64,000 nt of DNA, taken from Puccinia triticina. Its lineage: Eukaryota > Basidiomycota > Pucciniomycetes > Pucciniales > Pucciniaceae. Shown here one piece after another: positions 1-10,945 of the stretch (position 1 is its first letter; every line of letters starts with the position of its first letter). The translations under genes and the position numbers were made by a program. The DNA is taken from positions 2,471,501 through 2,535,500 of the forward strand of contig NC_070560.1 of assembly GCF_026914185.1 (NCBI RefSeq), written 5' to 3'. A model generated the notes under the pieces. The model searched no databases. It was not told where the DNA came from and saw only the letters and a list, made by a program, of their open reading frames with translations.

Positions 1-639
1 GCATGAACTTGACCTTCATGGATTTATACATCTGTATTACATCCATCTTAACAGTACCGCAAGTGCAGATTTTGAACCGTGGCTGAAGAGAGGCAACAAA
101 TGCTCAAAACATTGGATGATAAACTAGGGTGAAAGGTTGCTTGTGTGCAATTATCATCTTGATCAATAATTTGCGGGAGGTGTCTTGACAAAAAACCCAA
201 TTTGAGGTCAATGTTGAGCCTTGACCAAATTTGAGTAGTGCTTGCTTGCTCTTGGTCAGATGAGAGCTGCATTGATTGAGGTGGTGCCACAGGTGATTTG
301 TGCCATTTTGAATTCTACCTTCCAATTGTCCTTTGCAGGCCTTGCACACTGCCTTGACTTTGTCACCTGAAAAAAATATTAGCAGAATGTTAGAATCATT
401 GAGGATTCATGATCAAGCTGAAATTTCTGAATCCATATCCATGGACCATAATAATGGAAATACTGATGAGACTGACCGTGAGTTTCCTTAGTGAAATGAG
501 ACCATACAGTGCTTGTGGTATTTTGTTTCTTCTTTTTGGAAGCTGCACCTTCTTCAGTGAGCTTGATATCAGCAGTAGTGGCCGTTTTGTTCCGGTCAGA
601 GCAAGTCTTTTTTGAAGGAGCTGGGGTTTCAGTGGCCAT
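1..639 (-). pseudogene. hAT transposase N-terminus with BED zinc finger (partial, broken)
   Basis: Read on the minus strand, a Lys/Ser-rich start (ATG at 639) leads into a BED-type zinc finger: VWSHFTK in exon 1, then after an intron (367-476, donor GTCAGT, acceptor TTTTTTCAG) CKAC, NGTNHLWHHLNQC and the hAT-typical segment RKLLIKMII..PFTLVYHPMF. BED fingers bind the ends of hAT transposons, and the following segment begins the transposase body. The frame is cut by TGA at 104-106, where related transposases carry Arg (GF-R-xFVxxLQPRFKI). The same frame continues to the window edge, so the C-terminal part lies outside. The family call rests on the zinc-finger spacing and the LQPRFKI block. The break looks like CGA to TGA. 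Confidence 0.7.
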
Positions 640-830
640 AGAATCTTTGGTTTTGTGCCCAGATGCTGGTGGTTGAGACTTGGAAGCCAAAGAAGGCTGT
701 TCGTCTGGACCAAGCAATCATATTCACTTAGAAGCTCTGGTGAATCTTGCCATTGGTTTGGACCTGGGTGATGGTGTGGAAGCTGGTGAACATCAGGCAG
801 CAATTGAAGTCTACAACTTTGGGACATAGT

Positions 831-1015
831 CAGGCTTTTTGGGCCAACCCAACAAGAGAAAAGGGTGCCCAAACCCAACCCAAGGATTTTCAGAGATGGG
901 TTGGGTTGGGTTTGGGTCAGCCTATTATCACTCAAAGTGTGTCCAAAACCGCCCCAAAACCCAACGGGTCTTGGGTTGGAGCCAGGTGGGCCCAAACCAT
1001 TTACACCCTGAGCGC
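831..1015. repeat. CCCAACCC/GGGTTGGG-rich low-complexity tract
   Basis: The stretch carries repeated CCCAACCC and its complement (about 838-930), with GGGTTGGGTT at 898-910 and more CCCAAAACCC nearby. The open frames crossing it have strongly biased Gln/Pro or Trp/Gly composition and no domain, so I treat it as repeat rather than gene. A similar GGGTTGG-rich tract surrounds 32250-33420. Confidence 0.4.
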
Positions 1016-1207
1016 CAACCACCAGCTCAACCTTTGTCCCAGACCTTCAAGTGCCTGTTCCCACTGCAGAGGAATTTTGTGAACTAGGAGTGAGAGCCAG
1101 ATCTGGACGCAATTGATATATCAACATATTTTTGAATGAGGGTAGCACTTGCAGAGGCTGCCCCTGCACAATCCCAAACATCTCACAAAAATTGGTTCTT
1201 TGTCCTA

Positions 1208-1661
1208 CCAACGGTGGGCCACTACGCTATTTCAGCGCGACGCGTTAGCGTAGCGGCAAAAAGCGCCCGCCAATTTTGAATAGCATTAGCGCGCTGTTAG
1301 CGCCGCTACGCTGCGCTAATTTTCAGCGGCGCTAACAGCGCGCCAAGTCTTTGTTAGTTTTAGCGCGCCGCTACAGTCGCTAAGCTACAGCGCTTTTAGC
1401 GGAAAAACAGGCCTTTTTTCCGCTAAAAGCGCTGTAGCGCATCGCAGCGCGCGCTCTTTGGCGCCCTCTGCATTTAGTGTTAGCGCAATTGCTTACATCT
1501 GCGCTAACGCTATGCTAACAGCTAAATTAGCTGCGCACCCTGTGCGCGTAGCGTTAGCGCGGAGACGGCACAATTCCACTAACGCTATGCTAAAATGTAT
1601 CGGAATTCCGCTACGCCACGCCACGCTAACGCTACGGTTAGCGTAGCTGGCCCACCGTTGG
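1208..1661. mobile_element. Foldback MITE filled with GCTAACGCTA/TAGCGCGCTA motifs
   Basis: Both ends carry CCAACGGTGGGCC in inverted orientation (1208-1220 and 1649-1661) and the element is flanked by TCCTA on both sides (1203-1207, 1662-1666), read as a 5-bp target duplication. The interior is almost wholly built of short self-complementary words (TTAGCG, CGCTAA, GCGCTGTAGC), so either strand could fold into a long hairpin. No plausible coding frame. Part of the interior, about 1440-1640, recurs in diverged form near 32850-33080. Confidence 0.7.
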
Positions 1662-2187
1662 TCCTACCAACACAATCAAAAATTGAATCAAGGCTATGTG
1701 AGCCAATTCCCTCTATCTAGAGCTAATGATATTTATAAGGCCCTGTTTGGCACCAATATAAATATCCAAGTTTATTGAATTCACACAATCCTGGTGCCTC
1801 AGATCCAAGTTTTGGTGTGTGTTCTTTAGCAAAAAACCCTCCAAAACACCTCCTCAGACCACATTGTAAGTCAATGATCTCACAAAACCCAAAAAACCGT
1901 TGAAAATATTCCCCAAACACTTCATGAGAAGCACCTTGGAATGACCCTCCAGCCTGTGCCGCAGCAACACGCAAAAAAGTGTTGGTCAAATTTCAAATCA
2001 AGGAGGGGCCTAATCAAATGATTTAGGGGGCCTCCAGGGAGGGGGTAGGACGAAACCGGATCCCCTGGGGGGAAACAGCTCCAGCATCCACCTCTTTAAG
2101 TACTCGGCCCACCTCATGTATGTACCTTGAAAATTTTCGGCTTCACTATGGCAATCACCATATCGACTGTTGTCTGAGCCGTAGACG

Positions 2188-3163
2188 GTGATAAACACTG
2201 CCCTCCGTACAGGTTTTTGCAAGCCTCAGCCGCCTCGCCATTCAGAATATCCCTCACAATTGCCCCGCAACTGTTGCCGCTACCTCGACGCGTGCACCGC
2301 CCTCATTCCTTCCTCTTGCACTGGACCCGAGCACCAGTGCGCCCTGGACATGCACAATCTCATTGGCAATTCAGTCAGATCCATCGTCCTTGACCATACC
2401 TCTGTCACTGACCTCGGCATCGCCCATCTTGCTCGCTCGCTCTCAACCGCTCTGCAAGAGTCCTCAGACCGGCCCAGCGAACTTCCCTCCGACGAGCCGT
2501 TTAGAGAGCTGAGGTCAATTAGTTTGAGGGGCTTGCATTGTGTGACTGACCGCTCCGCGAAACACCTGAGTTGGTATCAAACCTGTTATCCATAGGTGAG
2601 TTTGGCGGATTTCGCGGTTGGCGTGACTATCTCTTGTTCTACTAATCATCAGGTGCTGCACGCACTGGTCCATCAGACCTCACCGGCACATCGTGTACAG
2701 ATGCAACACCGCTCATCTTGAACAGACCGCAGGCGGCCCATCACACGCAGTCCCCCTTCCGGCCTGCGCAATCAGAAGACGAGCTCGAGCTGTTCTCGCG
2801 GACCTTGGAGCCACCCGAGCGATTGAATAAGCTGCTGAGCCAGCATAAGCATGACAACATCCCAGCCGGCGGGCCGTTCTTTTTCCAAATCAACCGATCC
2901 GATTGCGCTTATTCCAAGAAATATGGAGCCTGCTTGGAGTCCTTGGCTTTCGCCAAACACTTCCCACCTCTCTGCCTCCTGCCCCGTCCCCCCTATCCAC
3001 CGTTAAACCCCCAAATCTTCATCCTCCATCCACGCTTCGGTCAGCCACTCCCCACGCTCATGTCTCCAGTCAATCTTCTTCTCTCCCCTTGATCAAACGC
3101 AAAAAAATCAACCCTTCTATCCTAGACGACTTTCTCGAAGTCCAAAAGTCTCGCAGGAAGTAG
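2188..3163 (+). pseudogene. LRR-like protein fragment (broken)
   Basis: Frame 2188-2595 contains two leucine-rich-repeat-like units, VRSIVLDHTSVTDLGIAHL and LRSISLRGLHCVTD, in the style of AMN1/F-box LRR proteins. A GTGAGT donor follows at about 2595 and a TAATCATCAG acceptor ends near 2652, after which the coding signal moves between frames: 2718-2890 has LELFSRTLEPPERLNKLL, and 2903-3163 ends with INPSILDDFLEVQKSRRK and a stop. The frame changes imply a decayed or captured host gene. Function beyond 'LRR-like' is not recognisable. Confidence 0.4.
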
Positions 3164-3682
3164 ACCACCCCCACAATTGTTCTTTGTATGTATCAACACA
3201 AAAGTCAGTTGGCCCCTGTAATAATTGTGTCATTGTGGCCATAAATATTGCATACACTGCTAATCTCATTGACTTGTCCAACATGGCATCAAACAGAATA
3301 GTAATTTGAATGTATTGTCTTTGCCAAGTACGTTGGACCGTTTCAACTTTTTGTTTTTTTGTTTTATGGATTTATTCTAACTTACCAGATTGATTTCTGG
3401 CCAACGTATCCCACGACCTTCATGTTCCCTGCAGCTTGTGCAAGGGTTGGGTGCTTGATCTCTGTTAGGGCAGAGGGCTCACATAATTAGAGGGCTTGTG
3501 ATTTTTTTGAAAGAAAGATTTGTGCAATAGGAAATGTTTTCACTGGTGACATTGCAGATAGCAAAAAAATTACTGTGGAGGTAAGTAATTCAGGTACAAA
3601 TGAGAAAAGACTATTGACTGGGGATTTTATTCCAGGGAGTTGGCAGAGTGGAAGAGTTGGCATCAAGCTTGGTACCTAGGTG

Positions 3683-4152
3683 CAAGGCTGAAACGCTGCG
3701 CTGCGCTACAAAAAAGCGGTCTTTTAGCGCAGCGCAGCGGGGAACCGCTGCGCGGTCAGCCCAAAAAGCGGTAGCGCAGCGCCAGTCCCGCTGCGCTACC
3801 GCTGAAAATAGCGGGGGCCCACTTTTTCCCCGACCCAAAAAGCGGCAGCGCAGCGAACGTGGCCGCTCCTTTCAGGGCCGCGCAGCGGCCACCAAAACAG
3901 CTGCGCTTTGCCCTGCGCTGCGCTTTTTTGGCTGGCAGCGGGGGAGCGCTACGCGGCCAGGTCAAAAAGCGGTAGCGCAGCGATGGTTCCGCTGCGCTAT
4001 CGCTGAAAGTAGCGGGTCCCCGCTTCTTGCCAGACCCAAAAAGCGGTAGCGCAGCGGGCGGGGCCGCTACTTTCAGCGCAGCGCAGCGGCCACCAAAACC
4101 GCTGCGCTTCACGCTGCGCTGCGCTTTTTGAAGCGCAGCGCTTTCACCCTTG
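3683..4152. mobile_element. hAT-like MITE rich in GCGCTGCGCT/AGCGCAGCGG
   Basis: Ends read CAAGGCTGAAACGCTGCGC and, inverted at the right, CAAGGGTGAAAGCGCTGCGC. CTAGGTG flanks both sides (3676-3682 and 4153-4159), a 7-bp match close to the 8-bp duplication of hAT elements. The 470-bp interior alternates AGCGGTAGCGCAGCG and its complement, so the whole element can fold on itself. The open frames in it are Arg/Ala/Ser-rich by-products of the repeat. Confidence 0.65.
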
Positions 4153-4861
4153 CTAGGTGAATTAATGATTTCTGGAGCTCAAAATCAACCGGACTGACTT
4201 AGACTTCAACTGGACTGACTTAGGATTATTTCTTCACAGGATGTATGTAACATTCTAAATACCAAATTAAATGTTGATTTGTATGGCTCCATGGAGGATC
4301 CCTGAAATTTTTGATTGAAGTACGTTTTGGAGTTGATGTAGGGCTGAAGGACCACCCTGAGTCGGAAATTGTAGTTGCTTAATGGAGGACCTTCTGAGAT
4401 TTCCCACTGTAACATCAAGTGAATTATATATGTAAATATGTGACAAGCTGGTCTCACCTTGTTTATGATAAATTATTGTTTGTGGATTATTCACAATATA
4501 AAGCAAGATTTTTTGGAGGGGGCGGGCTCTTTTCTTTTTGGAAATCTATTCACAATTTTGAATATTTATTTACTGAACTCATTCTTGTCAGACTTACCAT
4601 TTCCTAATGAATATCATGAGAGGAAGGCGCTAAAACTTGTCTGCTGGTGAAAACTTGATCTTGATAAGTTTCAACAAGGCAGTCAGATTTAGCTATTCCC
4701 TCTAGATTAAGAATTTTAGCCAACCAGAAGTCCTCCAATCAAAATTTATGAATGTGTATGAGATAATCTTAAGCCTAATTTGGGGGCGCCTGGAAGGGAA
4801 TGACTATGCCAAGGGAGAAATGGTGGGTGGGCCCTTGGGAAGTTGAAACAGGGTTTTGGGC

Positions 4862-5256
4862 CCTGCAGCGGCGAAGCCGCCTTGGCCTCTAGTAGGTGAT
4901 ATAATCACCAATTAATTCAATTAAATTACAAAATTCAACATAAAGCCACCATATTTTTTTCTAGGCAACCTACATTGCTGGTCTCTTCAGCTGTGAACTC
5001 AGAATCAACTTATCCAGCCATCTTCAGCACCATAATAATATTGCCTCATATTGGTCAAAAGCAATATAATGGTATTATTGTGCTGAAGATGGTTGAATCA
5101 GTTGAATCAGATTTCAATATTGAAGAGACCAGCACTGTAGGTTGCCTACAAAAATAATTTGGAGGATTCATGTTGAATTTTGTATTTTTCATTGAATTAA
5201 TCAGTGATTATGTCACCTACTAGAGTTCAAGGCGGCTACGCCGCTGCACTTTCAGG
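4862..5256. mobile_element. Near-perfect palindromic MITE
   Basis: Left arm: GCAGCGGCGAAGCCGCC, then CTCTAGTAGGTGATATAATC. The right arm is the same in inverse with few changes (GCAGCGGCGTAGCCGCC), the centre lying near 5050. Arms are about 190 bp. The AT-rich inner part (AGGTGATATAATCA and GTGCTGAAGATGG) is shared with the MITE at 56889-57274, but the outer GCAGCGGCG ends are not. Sits inside the 1739-7996 element. Confidence 0.6.
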
Positions 5257-5964
5257 GGTCCAACCTTTACAGCCCCCCCTGACCAAATCAAAACCCCAAA
5301 GATATGATCTCCAAATTTTTGAGTTGCATTCTTTTGTAGATCTCCACTTCAAACTGTCCCCAATCATACTTGACCCTCAAGTTGAGTTGTTCTCAACTTC
5401 TGCTTAACTGCTCATCATCTCAATTAACAAGTGAACCATGAAATTCACAATCTCATGGTGTATTGGGCCCTGTCACTGATGTGCTCTCAATCAATTCCCT
5501 GCCCTTAGCTAATTGGAGTATTGGTGGCAGGACAATACAAATGATCCTTGTGGATCTTCAATATTAGGGAAAAAAATTGTTCAAACAACTCTTGTGAATG
5601 CTATGGTGTTGGGTTTTGTTGATCTCCATCTGGGGCTCATGTTGAATTAGCACCTAATTAGCCCAGCAGAGACTCATGCCTTCTGCACCCCGTCTGATTT
5701 GTGATGAAGATTTTGGGAATGAGATTGGTCTGAGAGAGAGAGAGATTCATATCCTGTTTTGCTAGATGTTTGACCAGGCCTATCTTCAAGCTGAGAAGCA
5801 ACAGGCCAAGGGTAGGCAAAAGGAAATTTTTCGCCTGGAATGTTTTCCAGTGCATCATTGTAGCTTTTCAGACTAATATACTCATAGGTCAGTTTACACA
5901 CACACTGTTTATCAAGAAGATGTAAATACCTTATCCCAGAAACTTACAACCCATTGAATGGTTG

Positions 5965-6981
5965 ATTGATATGCGCAGTTGGCGCGGGAGCAGTGGGTGC
6001 ATTCTACGGATCGCGTCTACACGGGCCCGAGGCGGAGGCGAAGGTGTTTTTGTCTGCCGGTCGAACTAAGAAGCCTTTCAGACAGAGGGCATCAAGATCT
6101 TGAGTCAAACATATGGCACGTACAGGGTCCGGCCAACGCGGGTGTTTGAGTTGGTCAAGCGGGCCGACGAGCTCGGCCCGCTAGTGGAACTGGAACCGGA
6201 CGCAGATCCGGCTGGGATTTTGTGGTTTTCTGCACAAAGGTGTTGCCCGACCGGTTGATGACCCTGCTCTCCTCGCGCCTCTCTTGAAAACACCCAACGA
6301 CGGCCGCCATCCTCCGACATTGGTGCTCATCCAAAACGGCATCGGCTTCGAGGATGCCCACTGTCAGAGACACCCCCAGGTCCTCATCCTCAGCGCCGTG
6401 ACTGTCGTCAATGCTGAACAGCTGCAGCCGGGCTGAGTCAGACATAACCAATGGACGCGGATCAGTATCGGGCCCTATCTCGACCATCCCCATCCTCCAG
6501 TCGCCTCTCAACTTGCGCTCCATTCGCAAACTCGGCTCAAGCTCCACGCCAAACTTTTTCGGCACGGCCAGATCAACGACGCTAAGATCTATGGCGAAAG
6601 AGAGCTCCAGATCCTTCGTTGGCACAAACTAAAAATCAAGTCAGTCCATCAGACCCCTTCGCAGATCTATGAGGAGATCAGATGGGACTGACAAGAAGAT
6701 GTAACATGAAAAAACTAAATGCAGTACTTCCATGAAACCGACCTTGATCCTGTCCGGTGGAATGGCGCCCTCAGAGATGGTGAAAGACGGAGGCCTGCGG
6801 GAGCATTTAGCGGGATGCATGGGGGAGATATTTGGGGCAGCGTTGAAAATCTTTGGGCTCGCGGAGTTCCCGGCCGAGTTTGCGAGCATAGAGCAGATCT
6901 TGCGGTCGACGGAGCGCGCCGGTGAGTGGGCGACCATCAAGCCCTCGATGTTGCTTGACTGGGAAGCCGGTCGGCCGCTCT
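5965..6981 (+). pseudogene. 2-dehydropantoate 2-reductase (ApbA/PanE family) pseudogene
   Basis: Ketopantoate reductase makes pantoate for pantothenate/CoA synthesis using NADPH. The Rossmann start AVGAGAVGAFYGSRLH is at about 5975-6025. A shifted frame gives GIKILSQTYGTYRVRP, then LELVLIQNGIG-type sequence (LVLIQNGIGFEDAHC, about 6315-6365), then ARLF-like KLFRHGQINDAKIY and LQILRWHKLKIN. An intron (GTCAGT donor, ends ATGCAG at about 6721) joins to TSMKPTLILSGG, and the C-terminal domain ends in KPSMLLDWEAGRPL followed at once by TAG at 6979-6981, where the family continues. At least two frameshifts and the premature end make it a pseudogene. It is probably a captured host gene, as it lies within the 1739-7996 element. 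Confidence 0.7.
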
Positions 6982-7999
6982 AGACCGAAGTGATCCTACA
7001 AAGGGTGAATTAGCTTCAGTTTGAGATCATGTACCCCACCCGAACCGACAAGATCAACCTACTGAAGGCCTCTAGAGACTTACGACAAGATATGAAAGCA
7101 GCAGCTGTGCCAGCGCCAATGGAGCTGAGGTAGTTGAGATTATGGGCCAGGTGGGTTTTTGGTTGGGATGCCGAGAAAGTGGTCAATGGAGCGCGAAGAA
7201 TTTTTGATATTCTGAGAGAGGTCTTGACAAGAACGGCGGGATGGGCCAAGTTGAAATTGGTGGCAGACGGGAATATGTTGCGGGCGCGGATTGCATTGCA
7301 GAGGTGGTGGTCGCAGGCGGCTTTAGATTGAAGGCCACAAAGGCCGGTCGTATTAGGCGAAGAAAATTGACAGAGCAGTTGGCGAGACTCCCAAAGCGCT
7401 CGACTCCCTGCCAGATTGGTATGTACCTTGTTGATTGCCGTGGCACTGGCTTAGGGGTAGTGAGAGGGGCTGTACATACAAGCAAGGAATCACTGTATTC
7501 ACCTGGCAACGGGCACAGTGGCTTGTGGCTTTCTGGGCCATCCTGGGCCAAGGTGATGATGGTGCGCTCTGCAATCATAGCTTCTTCAGTATATAAGGGG
7601 CCTTCTACTGCACCAAGGTTCATGCCCAAGGTGATCCTCCCTGCTCTTGCATTTGCAGAGCACTGGTGGTGATCCTCCCCCTCCCTAATTGCACTTGCAA
7701 TCGGCTGAGGGGTTTGCAGCCCCGACTTTTGCCCCACGCACTTGCGCCAGGCTGAGCGGGTTAACACCGGTCTCTTTTCACCTGTGGCATGTCACAGGCT
7801 GGGAGTTCGTTAAATCCTTTGCTTTTTTTGTAGATATGTTTCAATTAAGATTTGTATTGTTTGTTTGTTCATTAATTTAGCTTGTTTTACTTTCTTTTTT
7901 TTGATTGCTTGTATATAGGGGGAACCCTTGATTTTTTTTTTGGCAAAACTGTGGTTTTAATAAACTTAGATATTTATGTTGGTGCCAAACAGGGCCTAA

Positions 8000-9292
8000 G
8001 AAGACTTCAAATTTGAGAAAATTGACTTCTCATCATCATAATGTGAAGGTAGAGCCTGAGGCTTGCTGAATGGGCCTTGGGACAGAAAGACGTCCTTTAT
8101 TTGCTTTGCAAAAGCTAAAAAAACCCACACCTCCTAGCTTAGATGGATTGATTCTAAGGGATGAAATAAGAGATTTAATGGGGTTGGTATACATCTGACT
8201 TAATTCATAATCATCCAATAATCCTTTGGAAGCGGTGCAAGTAATATCGGGGGTAACATAGATTGGCTGGGAAATAAAAGTAATTTGAATAGCGTAGAAT
8301 AATTTGAAAATCACATATCTGTTTCACCCTGAACTACTATGGTGAAAAAAAACCTTTGGTTTAAAGCGTGAATCAGAGCGGAAAAAGTGTCTGTAAAAAG
8401 ATGATAAAAGAAGAGGCATTGATATGATCTCATGCATCCGTCAAAGTTGTCAGTCTCTGTAAACAAGCTATATACAATTATTCCTCCACAACCACAGATA
8501 CACCATTCAAAGATCCCTCCTCCTGACAATTCGCGCGTGTTTCGACCTTGTTAATAGCGTAGAGTTTCTTCCTCGACCATCTTTTTGTCTGAAGAATGGA
8601 AAAGCGTGCTATAGCAGGCTTTGAACTGTTGTTGAGCAGCAAAAAACTCTTTGCGCACAGAATTGACCGTCTCCCAATGTCAAGCCCGCTGTGCGCGCAA
8701 GCCAAAAAATACTTTGCACACAGCAACTTCCCCCAAAAGAAGGTGGGGATTTTTTCCAATTTTCTTTGATGGATCAAAAGAGGGGGTCTTAACTGCACTC
8801 TGAAATATTGGATTTTTTGGAGGTGTCCTTGTGATGTAAACAAAATCATAATATTAATCCAAAAAAAAGGCATCTGCTACCCCAATAGCCCACCCTGGGG
8901 ACTTTTCACCTGCTAAAACTTGAACAGTTGTGTACCCAGCCCCTTCAAAAGAAAGTTCAAGGGGCAGCAGATCTGGTCCCGGCTATCCCACAGCTGCTGT
9001 GCCAATGGCCGTCACAATTGAGCAGAGTTACACACTACCCCAATGACCAGCCAGTGCATGTGTGCATGTGGCACAAATTACTGGTCATTGAGGGGATTAT
9101 GTACTCCTCTTGATGGTTGGAACAGGATGTCCATCAAGAGGAGTACATACTTCCCTCAATGAACAAGTCCATTCCGGTCATCAAGGGGAGTTTTCACTCC
9201 TCTCAACAACTGGAGCAACCAGGTCACCAAGAGGAAAAAAATGGGTTTTGGAGGTTTCTTTTGACTGGGTCTATTGATGTGGCTATGGGCAT
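8000..9292. other. Non-coding repeat-rich spacer with a 19-bp perfect hairpin
   Basis: No supported gene. The longest frame (8478-8873, minus) has no domain and overlaps CTGTGTGCGCGCAAG-type repeats. At 9098-9116 and 9131-9149 a perfect 19-bp inverted repeat (core GTACTCCTCTTGATGG) with a 14-nt loop sits inside a longer imperfect palindrome (CATTGAGGGGA outside, about 9086-9163). Related CATCAAGGAG/CTTGATG words recur at 31020-31220. Confidence 0.45.
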
Positions 9293-10437
9293 TGTGAGAA
9301 CTTCTTTGGGACGGGTGGCAGTTCTGCGAGGGGGAAATAGCAGTTATAATATTTCAAGTATGTATGAAGCTTTTACAACTGTTACGGGTGGTTTGAAAGA
9401 CCTGCCCCTCTATAATACTACACAAGAGTTATCACAACAAATTTATTTTATTGTTTTGGCAAACTAATGATAGAGATAACTATATGTAGCAGTCTCTAAT
9501 CAAACCTAGATCAAACTTGAATTCAGTGGAAATGTTGAGTGGATACGGGGAAATGGAGTTGGTGGTGGAAATCAGTAGGAACGTAAGATATGTTTTATAT
9601 GGTTTATATGTTTATTGAGTGAGAGAAGTATGTGCGGAGATATAGAATGTTGAGAGCAAAAAAAAAAAGACTAATGGCAGATGTGAACTATTCAAAGTGT
9701 CTTTGCCCTCCTCCTTAACCTTCAGTTAAGAGTACAATGGGTTAAGATCACTTTGACTTGTTAAGGGCACAAGTGGTGATGCTTGCTACTTGACTACTTA
9801 TATATCCTCTGAGGTATGAAAGATGTTGATGGGCAACTTGATTGAGATCACAATAGTGGATTTATGTTGATTTTTGCTTGAAGCTTCTGAGTGAGATGTG
9901 TGTTCTGATTAGGATTGCCTGAGTGGCATACTCCAACTGAGGAGGGAAAACATGCTCCTTATATAGTAAAATGTGAGGGATTTTTGCTGGTGGGGAAGTC
10001 AGGTGAGGTATTTATGCTGGTGTGACTTCTCCTGTGAGGGATTTTTGCTGCATGGAAGCTTCCATTGAGGTATTTTAGCTAGTGAGCCTCTGATAAACGT
10101 GTGATCCAACATGTGACTGATGGTGTCATGCGACCATACAGGGGTACGTGTGTGCACCTGTATAAACTACACCCTAAATATGTACTTGTACCTGATTCTA
10201 TACTATGTACTACCAAATATAATTCTATAGTATTTGATTATGTTCTGTCACAAACAGTTTAATCCAAATAACTTTTGACTGAGTGGAGCTAGCCTAGTGG
10301 TTCAAGTGAGTGACTAGGGGTTCAATGACCTTTAGAATCTAATAATGCAATAATACATCCAAGAATATGCCTCCTTCTCATGTATTCAACCATCACTTTA
10401 TGCAATTTGATACTTGAAACAGATTTGGCACACCACA
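9293..10437 (-). repeat. Ty3/gypsy LTR (3' LTR of the minus-strand element)
   Basis: Starts TGTGAGAAC and ends GGCACACCACA in plus orientation (TG...CA). 1145 bp, about 99.5% identical to the copy at 20708-21853. The repeated GTGAGGGATTTTTGCTG-type words near 9980-10060 are shared by both copies. Confidence 0.92.
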
Positions 10438-10451
10438 TCCACCCCCAACTT
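10438..10451 (-). promoter_or_regulatory. Polypurine tract
   Basis: Minus-strand AAGTTGGGGGTGGA directly abuts the LTR start TGTGGTGTGCC, the expected plus-strand primer position. Confidence 0.7.
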
Positions 10452-10945
10452 AATGCTGTCCGCAGCATTCCTGTTTCAAGTATCAACAGCAATAAAAGTG
10501 TCCAAAAGAAACAAATAAAAAAATCTACATCTACTTCAAAGTTCCTAAACATAAACCAGTACTTCTATCTTTCCTTTTAACACTGGAATCAAGTCTTGCA
10601 CAATATCCATAACCAGTAGCTCAAATACTTAACACTTCTAACTTTGTAGATATATCTAATCCAATAGTTATGCCCATTTACCCAATATCTCTAACCTAAA
10701 CTCTAAACTCCAAAACTAATCCTCATATATTGTAGCTACTAGTGTATGAACCTTGCTTAAACTTCCCTTCCTCGTCAAATGAAAGTCTATCCGTCCCATG
10801 ATATGTCTTCAGTCCTTATCCATGATACAGATCTTTACTTCTGTTTCCCAACCTTTTATTGCCTATTTTGATTTACCATTGAGACTATTTATACTCTACG
10901 ATTTCTGCTTAGATTCTCTTTAATTTTTGTGAATGTACACTTAAT

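Larger units (their letters stand above)
1739..7996. mobile_element. 6.3-kb element with PIF/Harbinger-like ends carrying host gene fragments
   Basis: The left end begins GGCCCTGTTTGGCACCAA and the right end is its inverse. The inverted match runs about 39 bp with three mismatches. TAA flanks both ends (1736-1738, 7997-7999), the 3-bp TWA duplication typical of PIF/Harbinger elements. No Harbinger transposase is visible inside. The interior instead holds a broken LRR-like gene, two smaller inverted-repeat elements and a frameshifted ketopantoate reductase gene, all uncharacteristic of a transposon's own genes. This is the structure of a non-autonomous 'Pack' element that has captured genes. 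An alternative is an ordinary element that later filled with insertions. Confidence 0.65.

Noticed and set aside
396..1022. Minus-strand ORF of 208 codons
   Set aside because: It runs through CCCAACCC-rich repeat and overlaps the hAT exon in another frame; composition follows the repeat and there is no domain.
3648..4112. Long overlapping ORFs on both strands
   Set aside because: They arise from the GCGCTGCG foldback repeat, which is open in several frames at once.
4975..5157. Small ORF
   Set aside because: Lies in the palindromic MITE; the equivalent frames at 56779-57093 and 57070-57423 are the same palindrome effect.
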